Assembly (NCBI GenBank): GCA_963693285.1
Contig: OY848921.1
Span: 496,001-560,000, forward strand
Source: Xestospongia muta
Lineage: Eukaryota > Porifera > Demospongiae > Haplosclerida > Petrosiidae
Reading direction: 5' to 3'
DNA: 64,000 nt
Shown here: piece after piece, positions 11,808 through 28,923 of the stretch
Layout: each line of letters begins with the position of its first letter
Numbering within the stretch: the stretch's first letter is position 1
Notes under the pieces: generated by a model
Databases searched by the model: none
The model's input: the letters and a program-made list of their open reading frames with translations, nothing else
Told to the model about the DNA's origin: nothing
Translations under genes and position numbers: made by a program

Positions 11808-13582
11808 ATGGAGCGATCTGTGTCTGTTCCATTGTTGATTTTGTGTCTATTCAGTTGCGGTATTTGTTATTCGCCTTGCTACGATCATCAAGAAGACACT
11901 TATGACGCGCAATTTAAACCAACCGAATGCGGGAGTAAGTGCACCGTGACGCCGTTTTTCTCACCGGACCATTCTGTTGATGCTTACGTCTCGTTAATGA
12001 AAGATGCAAAGGAAAATATTGATCTACTAGAACCAGGTAAGTAAAAAAAGTAATCACATTTTTCCGCCAAAAGTACAACAAGTGTTTCTCAGCATGCAAG
12101 CCATGTGGTGTTTTCCCACTTACAAGCCACATGCACACCTTTTACACTCCCTCTCTCCTCCCTTCACAGGTTTCAAAAGCTGGGGCAACTGTACCAAATA
12201 CCATTCAGATTGTGGAGGTAAATGTACTGGATGTTCTTTAGAAGAACAATACAGAGAACCCTTCCCAATATTTCCAGCTTTACTCAACGCCATACATATC
12301 AACAAAGTAAAAATCCGTTTTCTTACAAATGATTTCTACATACCAACTTGTTCAAATTCTACTACACCAATGGATTGGCTATTTGTTAATGGAGTACAGA
12401 TTAAACTGTATAAAACAACCACATTCATGCACGCTAAATTTATGATCATTGACAATGGCCGTAAGGTCCTAATTTCTTCTGTTAACTTTAGCAAAACATC
12501 GTTCACTCGTAATCGTGAATCAGGCGTCATTCTGACAAATTGCAACTGTCCCCTTATAAACATGTATCAAAATGTCTTTAACAGTGACTGGAATACAGGC
12601 TATGATTACCAGCTGACAAGATCATACAGTCAAAAAGACAAGAAGTTTATGACAAACCCAAAACCTATGGATACCGGTAATACAGGTCCTTACCCGGTAC
12701 CAGGAGCGTTCATAACATCGCTAACGGATCATGATCAAGTGACCATAGTGAAAGGTTATACTGCTCCTGATAATGCTCGTGACACTTTCATAAATGATTT
12801 GGACTCTGTTAAGAAGTCCCTAATCGTACATATTTATCAAGTGACAGACAGTGGCATATGTGATAAGTTGTTGGAACTGTATAATAATGGCATTAATGTG
12901 ACTATGCTAGTTGGATCATATATTGTTAGTTATACTGACTACAAAAAGGCACAAGTAAGACAAGATATTATAAACAGAAAGTACTTTATCTCCCTCTCTC
13001 TCTCCCTAAGGAATGTTACAGTAAACTCTATGAAGGTGGAATGAAAGGCAAAATTCAAAAAACTTATACAAAGTTTAGTTTCTCACATCAAAAGTACTGG
13101 ATTATTGATGGCACAACTGTACACCTTAGTACTGGTGAGATTGATTATATGCATAATGACATTGTGACAGCTGTAAAAATAGAAATGTGCTACAAAAATA
13201 GAAACGTGACTTGATTGTGGCACCGAACCAACTTATTGTTTCACAGTATTTATTGTAAATGCACTAAAATAACGATGTAGTAACTAATATCATTATAAAC
13301 ACACCATACCACTTAACACGTTTTCAAATCATGTTAAACCTGTATTTAATTAACCCTTTCCTTCCAGGTAACTGGAGCCCCAGTGATTTCCCTACTGGAA
13401 CTGACTTCCCTCCATACAAGAAATCAAGACACTCAGTAAATCGTGATATGTTGGTTGTCATGGAGAGTCCAGATATTGTCAATACTTTCATGGAAGTCTT
13501 TACTAATGACTGGTATATTGGGTCACCATGGTTACCAAAAAATGGCGTTTACTACATGTCCAAGTTGGTAAACAAATTTTGA
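11808..13582 (+). CDS. Secreted/lumenal phospholipase D-family protein (PLD3/4-like)
   Basis: A PLD-superfamily protein of about 450 residues from exons 11808-12036, 12170-12954, 13011-13134 and 13368-13582. The N-terminus, MERSVSVPLLILCLFSCG, is a signal peptide (a signal anchor would be the PLD3 arrangement). Both HKD motifs are intact: HAKFMIID followed by SSVNFSKTS, and HQKYWIID followed by STGNWSPSDF. The two-domain layout, the Cys-rich segment between them and the late WYIGSPW element resemble PLD3/PLD4. In vertebrates those are lysosomal proteins with 5' exonuclease activity on single-stranded nucleic acid, and a phospholipase role is less certain. Several N-x-S/T sites fit a lumenal or secreted protein. 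Orthology to PLD3 rather than PLD4 or PLD5 cannot be settled by eye. Confidence 0.88.
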
Positions 13583-13648
13583 AAATGGTGTATTAGTTAC
13601 AGCTACTAGCTAACAATTATAATTACATAATATAATTAATTAATTAGA

Positions 13649-15588
13649 TTAACAAAACTCATTTAATCTTTTATTATTATTATTAACTAACCTGTCAAGT
13701 TGTGCAAGTTCTTGTCGTATTTCAGTATTATTTGGAGAAAGTTTAGCTGCTTTTAAAAAATAATGTTTAGACTTTTCCCATTCATTGATCTGAGAATATG
13801 CCTAAAGTAAGAACAATATATTGTACACAATAATAGGTACAGTTTAAAACAATACATTAAAATAAATTTATAGTGATTCTAAAAATGGCCTATAGTTTGA
13901 TTTTCTCTCTTACTTGTCCCAGTCTAAAGGTTGCTTTCACGTTACATTCATCAAGTTCAAGAGCTCGTTTGGAATGAGTTATAGCTAACTTTGGTTTTCT
14001 CTGACGAAGGTCACAAAGACCAAGATTAAGATACAATTTCAATAAACAACTTGACCACAATTTCTCTTCCTCTTCGTCTTTGAGTCGTGTCCCTTCAAGT
14101 AAATTAATAGCCTGTCGTATGTATTAATATGTATTAATATAATGTAATATAAACTCATACTTTGTTATAAGATTGTGCAGCTTTGCCATAAATCTTCTGT
14201 TCAAAGAAATCATTCCCAGCCTATGTCATGTGACATGTCACATGACAGCATTATTATCAGAGTTTAATCTCACCTCTCTCTCAGCATTAGCAATGTCAAT
14301 AAGCTCTTGAACATTAGACTTGTCCTTTTGACCATCAGTTAGAGAGTTGTACTCGTCAGCTGCTTTGTAATTGACATATGATAGGACCTCTACTTCAAAA
14401 AGAACTATACGACATATGAACACATCTAGTTGCTATGGTAATAACTGACTGGTAGCATCTGGTGGGATACGAGGGGGACAGCCCATTTTTCCAAAGGCAT
14501 ATTCTGGTTTAATTAAAAGACGTGCTAATTCACTCTTCCTCATTGAAGCCACACCCATTTCCAATCTAATTATAACCAAACAATAATGATGTCATAGACC
14601 ACACCCACCCTTCAATGACTTCTCCTTGACCAAGTCGTATTGTTAATGGTTTATTTCGTAGTCGAGAGGAGTCATAAGGTTCATCAGAATATTCCAAGTA
14701 CCCATTATAATGTACTAATGATGTCATTATGATGTCATTTAGTGACTATAAGAAACACGTACCTCTCACAGTAGCTCCCTCTGGTATCACAGGACCAACC
14801 CCCGTACGAAGAATCTTCTTGAGGACTCCACCCATGTTTGTTAAGTCAATCATAGTTTTTTCCATGTGTAAGAATGGTGTCTAGAGAGAAATGATTAAGT
14901 TTTAACAGCCAGTATTTAAAAGTATTACAAAGTTCATTATAACCATATCATGTGACCATATCCACCTCTCCTTTCTCCTGTTACAGTATTTGATAACATA
15001 TAAGCACTATTCTTTACATTACACATAATATATAAAAATGGCTAGGTCTTGAGGGAATTAGCCTTAATTTCCCATTGAACTAATGACTTGAGCAATATGA
15101 CTGTACTACCCTCCCTTTGGAGGGATGAGACTGCTTGGTCATATGACAATAGGGGCTACACTGTTTACCATATCACTATCTTCAGGTGGATCAATGCATT
15201 CAGTATTAATATACTGCCACATATCCTCTTTACTAAAACCATTGTTCTCTCCATGTTGTTCATCTGACAAAGGAAATGAAGTTGGATCAATATCTAATTG
15301 AGCCCCTTCTCTTAGCTCTTGCAGACTGACTCCATCAGGTCCAAAGGTAGCTGTTGGCAGCTGAAATTATAATAAAAATGTTATTGTAAGCTATGTAGAT
15401 ATAATTACAGTGACATCCTCAAAATTTTCAAATGGTTCAATCGTGTCCATAATGTTGAAGTGATCCACGTGGTTTGCGTGAGTATAATTATACAATAGAT
15501 CTTGTATACTTCCGCATTCTTTAAGTCCACGTGTAGGGGTTGTAGAGTCATCATTGTCCACCCTATACAGTTTTGAACTACAAATCAT
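13649..15588 (-). CDS. FKBP6: FKBP-type TPR co-chaperone, FKBP6/shutdown-like
   Basis: Nine exons (15409-15588, 15169-15360, 14763-14880, 14609-14714, 14450-14565, 14274-14404, 14161-14220, 13914-14111, 13649-13801) give about 417 residues. An acidic leader is followed by an FKBP domain ([69 protein letters not shown]) and then TPR repeats ([52 protein letters not shown]). The [14 protein letters not shown] pattern and order fit FKBP6 of animals and Drosophila shutdown, Hsp90 partners in piRNA loading. The N-terminal extension is longer than in human. The first ATG overlaps that of RANBP1, and an internal start ([10 protein letters not shown]) is possible. The final residues ([13 protein letters not shown]) come from reading straight through to the first stop. 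Confidence 0.9.
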
Positions 15589-16505
15589 GTCTACAGAAAC
15601 TGAAAAGGTATGAGAAATGGCGCCATAAATCCATCATGTTACATGCTATTTATTTTTATAGGAATCAGAAGAAGTTGAAAGTCCTGATGTTCATTTTCAA
15701 CCATTGGTTACCCTGCCATTAGTAGAAATGAACACACTTGAAGATAACGAAAATGAACTGTTAAAATTGTGTGTGTCATCTGATTCTGTTTATCTTGTTG
15801 TTATTTTAGCTTTTTAGACGAGCCAAGTTGTTTCGGTTTGATAGTACAGCTGACCCCCCAGAATGGAAGGAACGTGGAGTGGGTGAGGTCAAATTAATGA
15901 AGAGCAAAACACAAGAAAATGTTCGGTTGATAATGAGAAGAGATAAGACACACAAAATATGTGCCAATCATCTTTGTAAGGAAAGAGTCATTAAATAGAA
16001 AAATAAATACACGACAGAAGAATATTTATGAGCATTTCATTCCATTTAGTGACTAAAGAAATGAAGCTATTACCAAGTGCTGGAAGTGACAGAGCTTGGG
16101 TATGGAGTGTGCTTGCTGATTTTGCTGATGAAGAGGCTAAAAAAGAACAATTGGCTATCAGATTTAGAAATGCTGAAAGTGAGCCTTTAATAAAGTGACA
16201 TCCTAATCATGAGTTCTCTTATTCCAGTTGCTCAGAAGTTTAAACAAGAGTTTGAACGTTGTCAGGCTCTTCTTCCTTCATTGGAGACGAATGATCTTGT
16301 CACTAATATTGAACAATTAACAGTCAATGACAAAGAGGATGAAGTCGGTTCTGATGAAAAGAAGTCTACGACACAAGAAAATGATTTAATAGGAAATGCT
16401 GTTAGTGATCCTCCTCAACCGACAGAAACAGACGAGGGTAGCCCTCCTGGTAGTGAGACAGTTTTACAAGCAACAGATTCTTCACCCGAAAAAGGTACTG
16501 CCTGA
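15587..16505 (+). CDS. RANBP1: Ran-specific GTPase-activating cofactor
   Basis: RanBP1 binds Ran-GTP and stimulates RanGAP, releasing export complexes in the cytoplasm. Five exons (15587-15607, 15662-15772, 15810-15975, 16050-16178, 16228-16505) give 234 residues. Diagnostic Ran-binding-domain segments are [75 protein letters not shown] and [19 protein letters not shown]. The exon 2 donor at 15772 (TGT|GTGTCA) is the least certain boundary. The C-terminal tail after the domain is acidic and Ser/Thr-rich and shows no clear export signal to me. The gene is divergent from FKBP6, with start codons sharing CATG. Confidence 0.95.
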
Positions 16506-18053
16506 AATAGTGACTGCTGAGTCATTTTTGATTTTTTGAAGTGAACAATAACAATAACATCTTAATTATTTATCTATGTAAATGCCACACCCACAGACAC
16601 ACGTACATATATAATCTGTGTTTGTGTGTGTATACAGTTAAAAAGTCGAAAATATAAATTTAAAACATTTAAACCATTCTTTTAGAACTAATTAATGTTC
16701 ATTAATTAACTATAACGATATTTTTCTTTTCTTTTTTTGCAAGTGGTCAATGTAAGCTCAAACTAAACATGTGAAGAGAATACTAATTATAATGATTGAG
16801 TTGATATCTTAATGACCTGTAGATATAATTTAACATCATGTAGCTATAACTGTCAGCAAAGATATGAAGATTTTGTTTAACTTCTAAATGTCATCACTAT
16901 GGAAGCCACAATAAGATGGCTTTCATGTATAATGATAATAAATCTCTATATAATAAAATACATTTACACTACATGGGTTCAACAGACACTTTTATACATT
17001 TATTTACCAATGAGTAATACAGGTCCTATATGAAATACAAGTTAAATTACTGTCTTGGTCACATTGTAATATTTAGGATATCTGTACACGATGTAGTCCA
17101 GTATAGTAGTGTGGTTGTAATATGGAGGTTCCAGGAAATCCATAGGTACATAAAATTGTAATAAATATGAGAAAATATGAAATAGGAAAACAACAGTGTA
17201 GTCAATAAGAAACATTAGAGTTTTGATAGTACTTTCTGATCAATCCTTTCTATTGCTAGCTAGGACTGCCATTGTGGCATGGTAATCCTCATCTGAAGAT
17301 AAGGTAATCCTGGCTGGAGTGTTGTCCTCACTTCAAACCCGTCTTACTGGGATTTTAGATGAAGTCTGTCATTGGCAGTAGAATCGGGCCTGCAAATACA
17401 CCGAGCCTCTTTGCATTCAAAGGGAGACTACCAGTTGTATGATTACCATGGTAACAATAACTAGACTCCATTATATTTTTACTCAACCAGGACCTATTCA
17501 TAAATAATTCAAGTATTGTTTGATTGAATTATTTATGAATATAATTTGCTTCTTCAGATTACTTGCTCCTTACCTCTACCAACAAATTCATGATATATTC
17601 CTAACTTCTATAGAACTCTACTTATTGTCATTTCTGTTTCAATAAAGTTATACATCTTTGGAGCAAGTCACCATATATTGACCTCTCTCTATTGTTTTGT
17701 ACTTGTGGAAATATTTTGTGTACAACTTTAACAATATATATATATATATTTGTTATTACGATTTTATTTGTCCTTGTACATTTTGTCATTCAATGTACTA
17801 TACTATTAGACTACACCATTAACGATAACTCTATCAGACTTGTCCCACCAATTGGTTTACAACTTACTAGTAATATAATATAATAAAATATTAGCTTTCT
17901 AAATTTATAGCAAAATGCGCCGTTTTCGCAGTCTGAAGGTCGGCTCGGTCAGCCCCTCCCTCAAAATTGTGTTCTAATAAAAGGCCAACACGAAAGTAAA
18001 ATTGAAGTAAAATTGGTTGGGTCCAATCAGCCAAGCTGTGGGCCTGGACGGTA
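16506..18053. other. Gene-poor spacer
   Basis: About 1.5 kb without a supportable gene. It contains a near-palindrome ATTACCATGGTAAC at 17442-17455, an inverted repeat around 17505-17545 (aataattcaa / ttgaattatt), and a GC-richer segment from 17910 that leads into the NHR gene. A short frame at 17692-17883 is hydrophobic AT-rich noise. Confidence 0.5.
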
Positions 18054-18798
18054 ATGACTAGCAGATTAGGTGCTTTCCACTCAAAGCATGGTTCTAATAT
18101 CCGTCTGTTAGAGAATGGGACGGTAGCACATCGCGTGGATAGCTACAATAAAGCAGTTGTCTTCACCGAACGACCAATCAGTTTAGGGGCCATGTATAAA
18201 GTTAGACTCCTTGACAAAGGAGGAGGATGGGCAGGGTCAATTGTAAGTACAATCTATTTAATTAACTATATTGTAATTAAGAAGTAATGAATTATGAAAC
18301 CACTCCCACTTTTATAGCAAAGACTCCAATCATTTTACCCTCTTCTAGTTAGAAATACAACAATGTCCATTACCACATTTTGTATGAGGTCATGTGATGA
18401 TCACATGATCCCTAATTAGCCCCTCTCTTTCCCTTCCTTAGAGGTTTGGTCTAACAACAGAGTGTCCAGATGATATTGCAGTTCCGTCAGGTGCACTAGA
18501 TTTATACCGTAGTTCAAATTATTGGATTTTATCAGCAAGTACTGTACATAGTTCAGGACAAGAAAGAAGAGTGGACTTTAATTTAGAAAGTTTAAGAGTA
18601 GGACAAACAGTAGGATGTAGTGTCAATAAAGAAGGCGAGCTACATTACTTCATAGATGATACTGATAAGGGTGTAGGGTGGACAGGATTACCCACTGATA
18701 AACCCATGTGGGGATTTGCAGACATTTATGGTTTAGCTAGAAAAATAAAATCTGAATTTGTATTTGGTAAGTTTTGTTTAGCTGTTTCACCTTTAATG

Positions 18799-18831
<33 letters not shown>

Positions 18832-18885
18832 CCAGATGAAGTAATGAGTTGTACCGAAGATTCTGATGATGAAGTGACAGGATAA
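18054..18885 (+). CDS. Neuralized homology repeat (NHR) protein
   Basis: A 187-residue protein that is essentially a single NHR domain, from exons 18054-18242, 18442-18766 and 18836-18885. The fold signatures are FHSKHGSNIRLLENGTVAHR near the start, then VVFTERPISLGAMYKVRL, GGWAGSIRFGLTTECPDD, LHYFIDDTDKGVGWTGLP and MWGFADIYG. NHR domains bind protein ligands in Neuralized-type ubiquitin ligases, which usually add a RING or SOCS box. Neither is present here: the protein stops after an acidic tail (CTEDSDDEVTG). It resembles an isolated NHR module, so a ligase function should not be assumed. The start is the first ATG in the open frame, 12 residues before the FHSKHG core. Confidence 0.85.
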
Positions 18886-18997
18886 ATTACTAAATCTTAG
18901 TTCTCTTTTTTCATTCTCTGTCTTTTTATCTTTGTATTTAAAGAAACATTTTGTGTGATATTGTCAGTAACAAATCTCAGATGACATAAAAGTGTTG

Positions 18998-21680
18998 TCA
19001 TGACGATGATTTATCTGTTGGAGTGTGAAGCTTGGATATTCCTCGTCCTAAATCATAAATTTCTCGTTTATGTCCAGTGATATCGAGCCATTCCTAATAT
19101 ATTGTACAGAGAATATATTCCTACTAAACAGTACTTTGTTGTTACCTTGAATCTTTCCTCCACGGCTTTCTTCAGTTCCTTTTGTTTTTCATTTGATAAT
19201 TGAGCCTTTCTTACTTCTTCATACCAAGTAGATATATGTCTAAAACGAGATAAACACTAAAAACTATTACTATTATGTAAATAAAACTGACTTCTCTCTC
19301 TCTTCTAAAGCAATTCTATATGGTTCTGGTAATACAAACGGATTAGCCTTGAGGAAAGGAAAGAGGGAGAAAGAGAGAAATGTGATGACATAGATGTTCA
19401 TCATCTACCTTTGTCAATCCATCCATTTGAAAGGGTACATCCATTTTATAAAAATCCTCTGGTTTCATAAGAGACCATACACTATCCGAGACCACTCCTT
19501 CTCCATCACCTGTCGTGAGACAAAAAGGTTGGTCCCAAAAGTTGGTATTTGCAAGGAGACCAGATCTTTCCAAGTGATCCTCAAGTTGTGAGTAATAAGT
19601 ATTGTAAGGTGCAAAGGTCAAGTTGCGGTTGTTAGCGAATAACAGCGGACGTGTCGGAGTCAATAAATGAAAAGTTGAATATGAGGTAGAGCTATGAAAA
19701 TGGACAGATAGACAAGAAGAATGGATGAGCAAAAATGGAATAGACAGATAACTAGAGGAAATGGTTATAAAATGGATAGATAGATTGTAACAAACATGAA
19801 TTGATTACAACAATGGACGGATAGATTATAACAATGGACAGATGTTATATGAAAATGGACAAATAAGGACTTACTTGATATGCACTCTCCTGCAAGCTGC
19901 TACAACACACAAAGTGTTACAATGATTAAAGACAACAGTACGTTCTATAGCTCCCAGGACAAACACACATCGTGAACACTTCTCAATAACCACACTCCTA
20001 ATAAGGAATAACATACGATGTCATCATGATGTCATTATTACTTCATTGAGCCTAAGAGATAGATATATGATCCTTTACAATTTTGAATGTAAATGACGGA
20101 ATCGCTTAGACCTTCATTCCCCTGTAATTATAACAATAATAACTTTATTCCATGAGTGAGTATACCATACTTTAGCTAAGGTCTGTTTTGTAATACCATG
20201 TAATAATACTGTGTGACAACTAACAGAATATAATATATATGATTTAATAAACAAGTGGGTGTATCCTGTACCCTGATGGTGCCATTTGGATATTAGTAAC
20301 AATACGTCCTAGACTTTCACTACGGTAACAAAAACATCTCCGATCTCTAGCTCCACCCTTCATGGCTTGAGGCCCATAAGGATTTAAAATTAGAGATGAC
20401 CTAAGCCAAGTTTCTAATTGAGTGAGAGGAAAAGTTCCAGAAGTCTAAAGAGAGAAAGGGTTAGGAGTTAAAGAAACAACAAGTTACCTCTGATAAACCA
20501 TTATTAGCTTGTTCACTGGGGATCTGAGCTACTGAACTGAGAGGTAATAATGATTGTTTGTCGACAGATGATAGGAGAAGAAATTCTAATGCTCTTAAAC
20601 TTTCCATACTTACTTCACCCTCTACAACATCAACAAATTATTAGATTATAAAATATATATGTACCGATACCTGGTTCTGCTATTAGTTGGAGAATATCTT
20701 GAAGATGGCTACGAATGAAAGTTGTATGAGAATGATCTGAAGATGACTAAAGTACCAAAATAAAAATAACAATAATCATTAATTATATTTATTACTTTTG
20801 ATTTCTGATCTGATCCTTGTGATGGCCATCTTATAAAATTAGCTAAGAAAATAATACAATTAGTTCATCCATTCATCCATTGCCTGCCCCTCCATCCATC
20901 CATCCACCCATGTATTTATTCATCCATTTAAAGGATACTCTTCTCCAGTGACCAGGGGAGCACAAAGGGAAAGACGTGGTGCATTTTGAAGATAAAGAAA
21001 AACCATAAATTTAACAGTATCAACGTAAACTTGTTTGTGAAGGCGACCTACATTTAAAACATGAGACGATTTGTACTACAAAACATTTTCTCTCACATAA
21101 ATCATCACTGGTATCACATGAACTCAATAAATTTAACAATTTGAGACGGTCTTTAATGTTAACATCAGACACAGTATCAAATGTTTCAAAATATCTACGT
21201 ATGAAATCATGTGACTATAATGTGATAGTCATGTGACTTGACTTACAACCATGAGAGATCTTCTGACATGTGTAACTTATTGACTGCAATGTGCTGCCAG
21301 ACCGAGTAACTGAATAGTGACAGAATATCATGTGATTATCATGTGACATCATGTGACCCACCTCAACCAAGGATATGCATGCTTTCCTTTGTTTCGCATG
21401 TATGTTAATAGTTTCCGTAGATGCTAATCATAATATTATTGAGTTAATGCACTATTGTGAACATACTTACACTAGGTGTGAACTTCGATGCTGCAGATCT
21501 GTCTCCTGATAATATCCCGCCCTCCATTGGTATAGGATTGACCCAGATAACAACTCGTGGTACTTCTTCATTACATTGGTCTGCTCCTCTAGTTATTGAT
21601 TCAATCTCAGGAGTATGAGCCTCTTGTTCCTCAGTCACGCCTTGCATTTTAAAGTTAACCCTTTTAGACGATGTAATCAA
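18998..21680 (-). CDS. TBCCD1: TBCC domain-containing protein 1
   Basis: TBCCD1 is a centrosomal/basal-body protein related to tubulin cofactor C, needed for centrosome and Golgi positioning. Many small exons are traceable: 21471-21680 (VVIWVNPIPMEGGILSGDRS), 21362-21423 (LRKLLTYMRNKGKHAYPW), 21247-21309 (YSVWQHIAVNKLHMSEDLSW), then the segment near 20283-20450 (CFCYRSESLGRIVTN, GPQAMKGG). The C-CAP/TBCC end covers TFHLLTPTRPLLFANNRNLT, FAPYNTYYSQLEDHLERSG, NFWDQPF and FKEWLDITGHKR. These match human TBCCD1 from the start (RVLLWVKAEPF) to near the end (FYEWLINTGHR). The middle exons between 19900 and 21240 were not all delimited. The start may be the first ATG (21680) or MQGVTEE about 11 codons later. 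Confidence 0.9.
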
Positions 21681-21797
21681 CTTATATTTTAAATTTAACC
21701 CTTTGAGGCGATGTAAACAAAATACCTTACATTTTTTTATTACTTACTAATTAAATATTAATATAACTGATTACCATACAAGTTGTGCTGGAATGTA

Positions 21798-24368
<2,571 letters not shown>

Positions 24369-24407
24369 ACTGACTCACTCTGCAAATTTTGATCTCGCCT
24401 AACGTTA

Positions 24408-24421
24408 GTTACCATGGCAAC
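24408..24421. promoter_or_regulatory. RFX X-box in the DRC2/ASPDH promoter
   Basis: GTTACCATGGCAAC fits the RFX consensus GTHNYYATRRNAAC at every position. It lies 40 nt upstream of the DRC2 ATG and 42 nt upstream of the ASPDH ATG. RFX factors drive ciliary genes, so it most likely controls DRC2. Confidence 0.75.
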
Positions 24422-24462
24422 CTTGCAACCATGGAGGTGTGGCTGAACAAGCATGGTCCAAA

Positions 24463-25620
24463 ATGGCTCAAGACGTTAGACGAGTGGGAATTGTCGGATT
24501 TGGGAGTCTTGGTGAGAATTTGCTGAGTCCTCTTTTCCTTTATAATCTGTTTTATTTAGGGCAGTACTTGTTTGAGGAAGTTAGTAAATTGTCTGGTTAT
24601 GAGGTCGTATTTGTATGGAACAGAACTATTGAGAAAATGAAAAATAAAGTCTCAGATCATTTGATTTTAACTGATCTGGCTCAGTGTCACTCTAAGTGAG
24701 TCATTCAAGTAACAAACCTTATTTAGACCTCACTAGACACCCACACTTAATTATCGAGGTAGCTCATCCTTCTGTCACGGCAGAATATGGAGCACTGTTC
24801 TTAAAAGAAGCTGATTTCTTGGTACCTATATTACCACTGTATTACACGATATAGTTCTCTTATAGGTGGGTTCTCCGACTGCTTTGGCTGATCCTCAAGT
24901 GATGGAAAAAATGAAGGCAATGTCAGATCATGGACTGTATATTGGAGTAGGTGCTCTCTGGGGTGGTCACGATATCCAACGAATGTCGGAAAGAGGGACT
25001 CTTAACGTATGATGCCCTTTGTCTAGTCTAATAATAACTTAATTGATTCTTAATTGTAGGGGCTAAAGATTACTATGAAGAAACACCCAACAATGTTAAA
25101 AGTTCAAGGACACTTGTTGGATAAATTACAAGAGGTTAAAGACAATCCTTTAACATTATATGAAGGTATACACACACCCTTAAATTCTGGTTCTGATAAC
25201 CACTAATATTATCAGGCCCAGTTCGAGATTTATGTCCATTAGCTCCTAACAATGTGAACACAATGGCAGCTGCCTCAATAATAGCTTCAAATCTAGGCTT
25301 TGATAAAGTCATTGGGTGTCTTGTAGCAGATCCAAGGTTGGCTCCCAAAAAAATAAATCAAAGTTTGTTTTTTTCTTTTTCTTTTAGTCTTTCTTGCCAT
25401 ATTGTGGAGATAGAGGTTACTGGTCCTGGCAGCCACGACAACCATTTCTCAGTACACACAGTACGTTCTAATCCTGCTTCAACGGGAGCTGTTACTGGAA
25501 AACAAACATATGTTTCATTTTTGAGCAGTTTACTAGGTATGCATCACTGAATGTAATTAATTTGTACTATTTTTCTTTACAGCTGCTCACGGTAAAGGTG
25601 CTGGTGTTCATTTGTGTTGA
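24463..25620 (+). CDS. ASPDH: Aspartate dehydrogenase domain protein
   Basis: An L-aspartate dehydrogenase-family oxidoreductase that would convert aspartate to oxaloacetate or iminoaspartate with NAD(P). Eight exons (24463-24511, 24560-24695, 24737-24821, 24866-25006, 25060-25165, 25216-25336, 25388-25536, 25583-25620) give 274 residues, close to human ASPDH (283). The Rossmann motif VGIVGFGSLG is at the N-terminus, followed by VVFVWNR, EVAHPSVTAEYG, VGSPTALAD, GALWGGHDIQR, LYEGPVRDLCPLAPNNVNTM, GFDKVIGCLVADPS, NPASTGAVTGKQT and the C-terminal GVHLC. The start at 24463 is the only ATG in frame before the Rossmann motif. The intron-1 donor falls inside GSLG|Q. Confidence 0.95.
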
Positions 25621-25779
25621 GTATAGATTTAATTGAAATAAAAATCATTGGTTTCACAAAAAAAAGCTAAAAAAATCTAAACTAAACTTGATACAATATT
25701 GTGGCATTACACAATAGCTATTTTTACTGACTGTATTGTGGTTTCGTGTTATATAATCAGATAAAATTCTCTGAGACAA

Positions 25780-28586
<2,807 letters not shown>

Positions 28587-28923
28587 ATTGAATAATGCTC
28601 TGTTTACAGCGAAAAATAATATGTAACCTCTGTGGCACCCCTTTTTGTAGACTGATATTACCAGCCCTTTTAAGGTTTTAACACCCACAAATTAAATTTT
28701 TAATTACTAGCGCTGAAGGAGGTGTGGCTGGGTTAATTTTCCACAATGTTATATAATTATCATGCAAGTTAATGAGGAACATTAGTACTGGTATAAAAAA
28801 GGCTGTAATGAGATCTAGCAAAAACTGCACGAAAAGTGCAAAGATTGAGTTAAATTATAACTGCATGTCTTTATTCCGTACCATCTTCAAAAAAATTACA
28901 TCTGTTGCTTAGTTCATGTTACT
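28587..28923. promoter_or_regulatory. Divergent promoter of TIR-HEAT and PH gene 1
   Basis: A 337-nt spacer between opposite start codons. A TATA-like GTATAAAAAA at 28791-28800 is oriented towards the PH gene. Confidence 0.45.

Noticed and set aside
17442..17455. ATTACCATGGTAAC near-X-box upstream of the NHR gene
   Set aside because: One end deviates from consensus and it is about 600 nt from the start codon of a gene with no known ciliary role.
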